DNA of 8,773 bases from Oscillospiraceae bacterium. Lineage in GTDB: Bacteria; Bacillota; Clostridia; Oscillospirales; Oscillospiraceae. Below are positions 1-4,010 of this stretch, in pieces. The stretch covers positions 1-8,773 of the forward strand of contig JAFRAF010000273.1 in the NCBI GenBank assembly GCA_017405545.1, read 5' to 3'. The position numbers and the translations under genes were made by a program. The notes below the pieces were generated by a model. That model had not been told where the DNA came from. It made no database searches and saw only the letters and a list, made by a program, of their open reading frames with translations. Position 1 is the first letter of the stretch. Every line of letters begins with the position of its first letter.

Positions 1-509
1 GCCTTTTTCTTGCTCCAAACACTGTTGAGGGGCAGTACCAGGCAGGCGCAAATCACGCCGAAGAGCACAGAGAGCATTGCCTGAACAGTGTGGGGATTAG
101 TGAAGAAGGGGCCTCCGCAGTCGAAGCAGGTGGCGATAGCCACGAATACCAGCGGAGTGAAGCACAGGACGGTGTTAGCAAATACACCGATGTGCAGGTA
201 GCAGAGAACCAGACCGAAGATGATGCCGCCGATAAGCATACCGGGGAGAACACCAATCAAGCCGGCCCAGAGTCCCAGCCACCAACCCATGATGACAGCC
301 CAGACCCAACCGGCCAGGGTGCTGATGAAGTAGTGCGGGAACTTCTTGGGCTCCATCCCGAGGGCCACGGTGCATGCAAAGCCGATGAAGCAATAACCGA
401 CTGTGGAACCGTCCTTAGTCAGGGGGTTGCCAGCCCAGTTGTACAGCATGCAGAGGACGCCTACGAAAATCGAGATAGTCCATGCGAGTTTGAGAGCGTC
501 TTTGTTCAC
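1..509 (-). CDS. Multi-pass membrane protein, DUF1097/YcdZ-like (3' end outside window)
   Basis: The first 169 codons are in the window and the C-terminus lies past base 1. The start is GTG at 509-507, chosen because AGGAGG (518-523) sits 8 bases upstream. The product is strongly hydrophobic, with likely membrane segments near residues 8-25, 36-52, 60-85, 87-108, 111-129 and 144-162. The tail ends in SKKK, so little is probably missing. The pattern of small hydrophobic segments, an FIGFACTVALG stretch and a GWVWAVIMGWW segment resembles the DUF1097 family (E. coli YcdZ, about 160 residues), whose function is unknown. The family assignment is from memory of its general pattern and is only moderate. 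It is odd in being Cys-rich for a membrane protein (Cys 20, 40, 46, 103, 116, 128, 131, 154, 156). It has its own promoter just upstream and appears unlinked to the other genes here. Confidence 0.8.
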   Translation of the reverse strand, partial: MNKDALKLAWTISIFVGVLCMLYNWAGNPLTKDGSTVGYCFIGFACTVALGMEPKKFPHYFISTLAGWVWAVIMGWWLGLWAGLIGVLPGMLIGGIIFGLVLCYLHIGVFANTVLCFTPLVFVAIATCFDCGGPFFTNPHTVQAMLSVLFGVICACLVLPLNSVWSKKK

Positions 510-517
510 AGTTTCTT

Positions 518-523
518 CCTCCT
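518..523 (-). promoter_or_regulatory. Ribosome-binding site of the DUF1097-like gene
   Basis: The minus strand reads AGGAGG, 8 bases before the GTG at 509. This consensus site decides the start, because no ATG is placed suitably near it. Confidence 0.85.
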
Positions 524-578
524 TGCCATATATTTTTTTCTTCTATATGCAACATTTGCTGTGTGCTGCAATGACCAT

Positions 579-607
579 ATTTTAAAGTCAAAGCGCTATG
601 ATGTCAA
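579..607 (-). promoter_or_regulatory. Sigma-A type promoter of the DUF1097-like gene
   Basis: On the minus strand a perfect -35 box TTGACA (607-602) is followed after 17 bases by TAAAAT (584-579). Transcription would start near 572, giving a leader of about 60 bases before the GTG at 509. Box identity and spacing are read directly; activity is inferred. Confidence 0.7.
588..601. promoter_or_regulatory. Cre-like palindromic operator inside the promoter spacer
   Basis: TCAAAGCGCTATGA is an inverted repeat with one mismatched pair around an AGCGCT core. It resembles catabolite-responsive (cre) and other LacI-family operators, for which TGAAAGCGCTTTCA is a typical form. It fills the spacer between the -35 and -10 boxes of the adjacent promoter, a position where a bound repressor would block RNA polymerase. 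Binding by CcpA or any other regulator is inference. Confidence 0.45.
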
Positions 608-811
608 TAAATTTTTAAGGACGAAAATCGCAAAATTGCAGCCGAAGGCCGGGAAATGACAAAAAAACATCGGACATATAGTCATTTTGCACATAATGAA
701 GTTAACAAAATTCATATGGGCACAGCTCGGAATCATAGGCTCGCACTCCCCCCGATTTATACCATATTTTAAGCATGGGCTGATTAGAACTGCTCTGAGG
801 GCTGCGGCGAA

Positions 812-830
812 ATATTTTTTTAAAAAATAT
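812..830. repeat. A/T inverted repeat, likely UP element of the tRNA promoter
   Basis: Two 9-base arms, ATATTTTTT (812-820) and AAAAAATAT (822-830), pair perfectly around one T, followed by a run of seven A. The tract ends about 10 bases before the tRNA promoter -35 box. A-tracts in this position commonly bind the RNA polymerase alpha subunit at stable-RNA promoters. A role as UP element is inferred from position and composition. Confidence 0.5.
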
Positions 831-840
831 AAAAAAAGAC

Positions 841-869
841 TTGAAATGTAAAAAAAGCCGTGCTATACT
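841..869 (+). promoter_or_regulatory. Promoter of tRNA-Pro with extended -10
   Basis: TTGAAA (841-846) and TATACT (864-869) are 17 bases apart. TG at 861-862 gives an extended -10. Transcription would begin around 876, leaving about 20 bases of 5' leader for RNase P to remove before the tRNA at 898. Confidence 0.8.
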
Positions 870-897
870 AACTGAGCATTTGAAAAGAAAAACGTAT

Positions 898-974
898 CCG
901 GGTGTGGCGAAGTTTGGTATCGCGCCTGAATGGGGTTCAGGAGGCCGCTGGTTCAAGTCCAGTCACTCGGACCA
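898..974 (+). tRNA. tRNA-Pro, anticodon GGG
   Basis: The 77-base cloverleaf is complete. The acceptor stem is CCGGGTG paired with CACTCGG (one G-T pair). The D stem is GCGA/TCGC. The anticodon stem is CCTGA/TCAGG with loop ATGGGGT, placing anticodon GGG at 932-934 after T33 and before G37, the G37 being standard in proline tRNAs. The variable loop has five bases. The T stem is GCTGG/CCAGT around TTCAAGT. The 3' CCA is encoded (972-974). It reads CCC and CCU proline codons. It stands alone, with its own promoter and terminator, opposite in direction to every protein gene in the window. No repeat of its 3' end was seen elsewhere in the window, so there is no sign of an element integrated here. 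Confidence 0.97.
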
Positions 975-978
975 TTTA

Positions 979-1012
979 TGGGCAAGCTTGAATTGAGCTT
1001 GCTCATTTTTTT
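979..1012 (+). terminator. Rho-independent terminator of tRNA-Pro
   Basis: A 10-base-pair stem (979-988 with 996-1005, one G-T pair, core GCAAGCT/AGCTTGC) encloses a 7-base loop and is followed directly by seven T (1006-1012). It begins five bases after the CCA end. Confidence 0.92.
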
Positions 1013-1507
1013 GTTAAAAAATTGTACATATTTTAAAAAAGCGCTTTTTTCAGAACCGAAAAGGGCGTTTTGTTACGTTTTGTAACGCTTGATACCGGCG
1101 GCGCGGCTTCGCTGTGTGCGGCGCCGACCGCGGACCGGGAGAATGCCGTCCCGGTTTTTGTGAATCCGGGGATGTCTCTGACGCCTTACATGTCCCGGAA
1201 CCCGGACGGGGAGCGTTGAAAACACGTCCGGGCCCGCGGGGGATAATCCCCGCCGGATAAGACTGTTTGATGAACGTCAAATTAGATGCTGAGAACGCGT
1301 TACGCACAATTAAGGTGATATTTTTTTGTGCAAAACGATGAAATTTTCTATGATTTGGCTTGTTTTCGGCATAAACTGGAAATTACGCTTTTTTGGCGTT
1401 TTTGCGTTTAAAACAGGCACTTTCTGCTGTTTTTCGTAAATGGCATATGCCGCTTTTCATTGTAAAACACCTGCCTTGTCAGGGCTTTTTAGAAGTAAAC
1501 AGGAGAG
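1013..1507. other. Gene-free region with a GC-rich island and AT-rich flank
   Basis: No convincing protein gene lies here. The segment starts with AT-rich DNA and a 16-base perfect palindrome AAAAAAGCGCTTTTTT (1035-1050). It then has a GC-rich hairpin island (about 1085-1255), followed by AT-rich DNA from about 1260. In that last part, TTGTGC (1326-1331) and TATGAT (1349-1354) are 17 bases apart and could be a plus-strand promoter. A short weak hairpin with five T (1470-1490) could end such a transcript. GGCATATGCC at 1442-1451 is a 10-base palindrome. The only reading frame of any size (minus strand, 1050-1307) has no ribosome-binding site and a composition unlike a real protein. Confidence 0.6.
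1085..1255. ncRNA. Possible structured RNA: GC-rich run of consecutive hairpins
   Basis: At least four hairpins follow each other almost without gaps: ACCGGGA/TCCCGGT (1134-1140 with 1149-1155, followed by T 1156-1159), CCGGG/CCCGG plus ATGT/ACAT (1166-1198), CCCGGACG/CGTCCGGG (1201-1208 with 1225-1232) and GCGGGG/CCCCGC (1236-1241 with 1248-1253). By hand count GC is about 65% over 1081-1260 against about 32% on both sides. It matches no riboswitch or RNA family that I can recall. Strand is unknown; the T run after the first hairpin would fit a terminator on the plus strand. It could instead be an inert hairpin-rich insertion. Confidence 0.3.
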
Positions 1508-1541
1508 AAAAAAGCGCCGGAGAGGCTGTGCTCTCCGGCGC
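1508..1541 (-). terminator. Rho-independent terminator of the symporter gene
   Basis: Read on the minus strand, GCGCCGGAGAG (1541-1531) pairs perfectly over 11 bases with CTCTCCGGCGC (1524-1514) around a 6-base loop, and six T follow (1513-1508). It lies about 30 bases after the symporter stop codon and indicates a single-gene transcript. On the plus strand no T run follows it. Confidence 0.93.
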
Positions 1542-1573
1542 CTGATTATTTATATATAAGTGTGCGTATGCTC

Positions 1574-2824
1574 TTACTCCTCTGAGACGCTGACCTCTTC
1601 AGCCGGGTGCAGACGCTTCTGGAGCCAGTCCTTGCCGTCAACGTATCTGGATACGATGTAGGTGGAGACATAGTCCATAGCCGCGTTGACCATGGTGGCG
1701 GGAGGATCGACCAGATCGCCAAGAGCCCAGGCGATGGGAAGGGCGATAGCCATCTGCTCGGGGAAGAATATGGAGCAGAGCACCATCTCGCCCGTGCCGC
1801 CGCCGCCGGGGATGCCGGACATGGCCACGGAGGAGAATACGGCGATGATGATGGCGAGTATGGCCTGACCTGTGCCGAAGTCCAGTCCGAAGATGCCGAA
1901 CAGGAAGGCGACCTTGACTATGGCGCTCATTGCGGAGCCGTCCATGTGTATGGTGGCGCCCAGGGGGATGACGATCTCGCTGACGTCCTTGGAGATGCCG
2001 GTGTCCTCACAGACCTCCATATTGGTGGGTATGGTGGCCACAGAGGAGCAGGTACCGAAGGACACTGCGGCGGGCGGGAAGAGATGACGGAACATCTCCT
2101 TGGCCGCGCCCTGGCCTCCGCCGAATTTGGCGTATATGGGGGCGAAGATGAACATGTAGGCGAATGCTACGATGTAGTAGACGATAAGGGTCTTGCCGTA
2201 GGCGCCGATAAGGGCGGGGCCGTAGGTGGCTACCAGATATGCGAAGAAGCCGATGGGGGCATAGTAGGTGATGATGCGCATCGTCTTCATGAGGCAGGTG
2301 TTGATGTCGTTGAGCAGCTTCGCTGTCATGGTCTCCTGGCCGCCGGCCATCTGTACGCCGAAGCCGAAGAGAATGGCTGCCACGATCAGGGGGAGTATGG
2401 CCCTGCGGCTGAACAGCTCGATGAAATCGGGTTTAGTAAAGAAGTTGATGATCAGAGAAGATACGCTGATCTCGGTTTCCTCCGCCGTTTCCACAGCCTC
2501 GAAGCCGGCGGGCACGATGTGTACGATGCGGACGATGATGTACATGATTATTGCCGCGATGGCCGCTGTGCACAGGAAGGTGATAATGGTGGTGATCATC
2601 ACCTGACCGGCTTTTCTGTCGCTGACCATATTGTCTCCCGCGCGTGAGATGGAGAAGAACACCATCGGTACCACGACGCAGAACATCATGTTGATGAATA
2701 TGGTTCCGAGGGGCTCCAGACAGGTGGCGCCGGGCCAGACCGCACCGACGACCGCGCCGGCAACCATGCCGAGCACCATGGTCAAAAGAAACCAGTTGTT
2801 TTTGAAGAAATTGCCTGATTGCAT
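1574..2824 (-). CDS. Dicarboxylate/amino acid:cation symporter (DAACS/SDF family), atypical substrate site
   Basis: This 416-residue integral membrane protein belongs to the sodium-coupled glutamate/dicarboxylate transporter family (GltPh, DctA, SstT), which moves substrate by an elevator mechanism. All transport-core landmarks are visible: the HP1 serine motif TCSSVATIPTN (258-268), the TM7 motif GATIHMDG (289-296), the Gly-rich HP2 tip GIPGGGGTGE (337-346), and TM8 with D373, T377, N380 and D384 at the spacing of GltPh D394, T398, N401 and D405. Two positions differ. The GltPh R397 position, which binds the acidic side chain, is Ala376, and the usual NMDG reads HMDG (His293). Loss of the Arg suggests a neutral or otherwise non-acidic substrate. 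An acidic tail (AEEVSVSEE) ends the protein. The start is ATG at 2824, because GGAGG lies 8 bases upstream; an upstream ATG at 2857 has no such site. It is flanked by its own promoter region and terminator. Confidence 0.95.
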   Translation of the reverse strand: MQSGNFFKNNWFLLTMVLGMVAGAVVGAVWPGATCLEPLGTIFINMMFCVVVPMVFFSISRAGDNMVSDRKAGQVMITTIITFLCTAAIAAIIMYIIVRIVHIVPAGFEAVETAEETEISVSSLIINFFTKPDFIELFSRRAILPLIVAAILFGFGVQMAGGQETMTAKLLNDINTCLMKTMRIITYYAPIGFFAYLVATYGPALIGAYGKTLIVYYIVAFAYMFIFAPIYAKFGGGQGAAKEMFRHLFPPAAVSFGTCSSVATIPTNMEVCEDTGISKDVSEIVIPLGATIHMDGSAMSAIVKVAFLFGIFGLDFGTGQAILAIIIAVFSSVAMSGIPGGGGTGEMVLCSIFFPEQMAIALPIAWALGDLVDPPATMVNAAMDYVSTYIVSRYVDGKDWLQKRLHPAEEVSVSEE

Positions 2825-2832
2825 TTTAAAAA

Positions 2833-2838
2833 CCTCCC
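2833..2838 (-). promoter_or_regulatory. Ribosome-binding site that sets the symporter start
   Basis: The minus strand reads GGGAGG, with its GGAGG core at 2837-2833 and 8 bases before ATG 2824. It falls between the two candidate start codons (2857 and 2824), so it can serve only the downstream one. Confidence 0.85.
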
Positions 2839-2858
2839 TTGGCAATCTGTTATTCATT

Positions 2859-2887
2859 ATTATATTAAAATCAAATGTAGGATAAAT
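2859..2887 (-). promoter_or_regulatory. Probable symporter promoter with weak -35
   Basis: A perfect TATAAT (2864-2859, minus strand) is preceded at 17 bases by ATTTAT (2887-2882), a poor -35 match. Transcription would start near 2852 and give a leader of under 30 bases. The poor -35 suggests activator dependence, which is inference. Confidence 0.45.
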
Positions 2888-2898
2888 GGAAAAACATG

Positions 2899-2908
2899 CT
2901 CTATAGAG
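2899..2908. promoter_or_regulatory. Palindrome between opposed -10 elements, possible operator
   Basis: CTCTATAGAG is a perfect 10-base palindrome located 12 bases upstream of the symporter -35 box and 12 bases before a plus-strand extended -10. Just beyond it GTGC is repeated directly (2908-2911 and 2917-2920). The position fits a regulator-binding site; which regulator is unknown. Confidence 0.3.
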
Positions 2909-2917
2909 TGCAAAAAG

Positions 2918-2926
2918 TGCTATAAT
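2918..2926 (+). promoter_or_regulatory. Extended -10 element on the plus strand
   Basis: TGCTATAAT is a perfect extended -10 (TGn then TATAAT at 2921-2926). No good -35 box lies at 16-19 bases, but extended -10 promoters can work without one. A transcript would start near 2933 and meet the hairpin at 3075-3111. Confidence 0.4.
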
Positions 2927-3111
2927 AATTCATAAATGCAGGACATAAAAGAGAGTATGCGGTGAATACCTGGAATGCGCTTAGGAAAAGTGCGGCTCCG
3001 CTGTGTCCCAAATGTGAGGGCGGCAGATGGAAAAGGGAAGAACCGGGCCCCGAAACAGCTGGCGGCTGTATATAAAAATGCCGGGGGAGCAGGACGCCCT
3101 CCCGGCATTTT
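2927..3111 (+). ncRNA. Possible small RNA between symporter and nadE
   Basis: An extended -10 (2918-2926) and a strong hairpin with a T tract (3075-3111) delimit a plus-strand segment of about 180 bases without a credible protein. Local hairpins are visible, for example ACAGC/GCTGT (3055-3059 with 3065-3069). The segment is more GC-rich than the DNA before it. I do not recognise it as a known RNA class or riboswitch, and the terminator is equally explained as belonging to nadE. Confidence 0.27.
3075..3111. terminator. Bidirectional terminator closing the purF-asnB-nadE run
   Basis: AAAATGCCGGG (3075-3085) pairs perfectly over 11 bases with CCCGGCATTTT (3101-3111) around a 15-base loop. On the minus strand the T tract at 3078-3074 follows the stem, about 45 bases after the nadE stop. 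On the plus strand four T end the stem, so it can also terminate in that direction. Confidence 0.88.
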
Positions 3112-3155
3112 GCTTTATACTATTCTATATATTGGGGCGGGCCCGTGCATCGGGC

Positions 3156-3920
3156 CTACATATCCTGATTCTCATCCCCCACAGGGGCCATAACATTCAG
3201 CCCGGGGTCGAATGAGGGCATGAGCTCCAGCTTGAACAGGTTGCGGCTGTGGAGCTCATCTATCTTCGCCTTTTTGTCCGGCTCGGGCGGCTCGCCCCTT
3301 CGGATATAGCGGTCCAGCTCCGCATAGCTGAAGCCCAGATTTTCCTCGTCGGTCATGCCTGAGAGCCCGTCTATGGGCGTCTTGTCCACCAGCTGTGCGG
3401 GCAGACCGAGCAGTCTGCCGAGCTCCTTCACCTCCTGCACGGTCAGATGTGAGCAGGGGCTGAAATCACCGGCCCCGTCGCCGTAGCGGGTGGCGTAGCC
3501 GACCCAGTCCTCAGAGAGGTTGCAGGTGTTGGCCACACGTCCGTTGCAGCTTTGGGACACAGCGTACAGGGCCGCCATGCGTACCCTGGCGGGCAGATTT
3601 ATCTCGCTCTGTCTGGACAGGGGGAAGGGAATATTGCGCTTGATCCCCTCAACCGCCTCGCTGATATTCACGGTATAGTGCTTGATGCCCAGATGCTTTA
3701 CCAGCAGCCGGGCGGAGTCGATATCATGCTGTTCCCCGTTGGGCATGAGGACGCCGATGACCCGGTCGACCCCCAGCGCCTGAACGCAGAGGGCGGCCAC
3801 GACAGAGCTGTCCTTGCCGCCGGATATGCCCACGACCGCATTGCAGTCACTGCCGTTTTTTTCAAAGAAATCCCGAATCCAGAGTATACAGTCCCACGCA
3901 ACTTTCTCCGCGTCAAACAC
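3156..3920 (-). CDS. nadE: NAD+ synthase, ammonia-dependent type (NadE)
   Basis: NadE catalyses the last step of NAD+ synthesis in the cytoplasm: deamido-NAD+ plus ATP and ammonia gives NAD+, AMP and pyrophosphate. The 254-residue protein has the N-type ATP pyrophosphatase loop SGGKDSS at 33-39. The signature NLSEDWVGYATRYGDGAGD lies near 134-152 and corresponds to the substrate-binding region of known NadE proteins. A conserved DEENLG follows at 191-196, before the LDRYI segment. Length is normal for the short form; there is no N-terminal nitrilase-type glutaminase, so it must use free ammonia or a partner enzyme. The start is GTG at 3920, set by GGAGG 8 bases upstream; a GTG at 3947 lies upstream of that site and is rejected. 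It is the last gene of the minus-strand run, 88 bases after the ATP-grasp gene and before a strong terminator. Confidence 0.95.
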   Translation of the reverse strand: MFDAEKVAWDCILWIRDFFEKNGSDCNAVVGISGGKDSSVVAALCVQALGVDRVIGVLMPNGEQHDIDSARLLVKHLGIKHYTVNISEAVEGIKRNIPFPLSRQSEINLPARVRMAALYAVSQSCNGRVANTCNLSEDWVGYATRYGDGAGDFSPCSHLTVQEVKELGRLLGLPAQLVDKTPIDGLSGMTDEENLGFSYAELDRYIRRGEPPEPDKKAKIDELHSRNLFKLELMPSFDPGLNVMAPVGDENQDM

Positions 3921-3928
3921 AGGCCTTG

Positions 3929-3933
3929 CCTCC
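3929..3933 (-). promoter_or_regulatory. Ribosome-binding site that sets the nadE start
   Basis: GGAGG on the minus strand, preceded by a run of A, lies 8 bases before GTG 3920. It is inside the longer reading frame that opens at 3947, which rules out that earlier start. Confidence 0.85.
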
Positions 3934-3958
3934 TTTTTTAAAACCACGTTTATTCCGC

Positions 3959-4010
3959 GCCCGTTCTCATATGCCCGGACGTCAAGCCGGCAAAGGGAAC
4001 GGGGCTTTTT
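3959..4010 (+). repeat. Long imperfect hairpin between the ATP-grasp gene and nadE
   Basis: GCCCGTTC (3959-3966) pairs with GAACGGGGC (3997-4005, one bulged base). Inside it TGCCCGG (3972-3978) faces CCGGCA (3987-3992) with one bulge. Five T (4006-4010) follow on the plus strand, so it has the form of a terminator only for plus-strand transcription. Read on the minus strand, the direction of the genes, no T run follows, so it should not stop the operon. It may protect or help process the mRNA upstream of nadE, or end antisense transcripts; both are inference. Confidence 0.45.

Noticed and set aside
90..659. 189-codon open frame on the plus strand over the DUF1097-like gene and its promoter
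   Set aside because: The translation changes character past the real gene's start and runs into the promoter region; the minus-strand frame has the ribosome-binding site and membrane pattern.
702..956. 84-codon minus-strand frame
   Set aside because: It runs across the tRNA-Pro gene and its promoter on the opposite strand and has no ribosome-binding site.
898..974. tRNA-Pro as an attachment site for an integrated element
   Set aside because: No repeat of the tRNA 3' end and no integrase or phage-like gene is seen in the window.
1050..1307. 85-codon minus-strand frame over the GC-rich island
   Set aside because: The Pro/Arg/Ser-rich translation simply reflects the GC-rich hairpins; I saw no ribosome-binding site.
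1607..2647. 346-codon open frame on the plus strand opposite the symporter
   Set aside because: It is the codon-phase shadow of the GC-rich symporter gene; its translation is rich in Gly, Asp and His with no motif, and the minus-strand gene has clear family motifs.
2825..2857. Upstream ATG start for the symporter
   Set aside because: No ribosome-binding site precedes 2857, whereas GGAGG lies 8 bases before 2824; the extra residues are not family-like.
2858..3070. Riboswitch in front of the symporter
   Set aside because: The leader after the likely promoter is under 30 bases, and I could not match the segment to remembered cores of TPP, cobalamin, Mg, fluoride or similar riboswitches.
2975..3215. 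Small plus-strand open frames between symporter and nadE
   Set aside because: They run through the terminator hairpin and into the 3' end of nadE without recognisable protein character.
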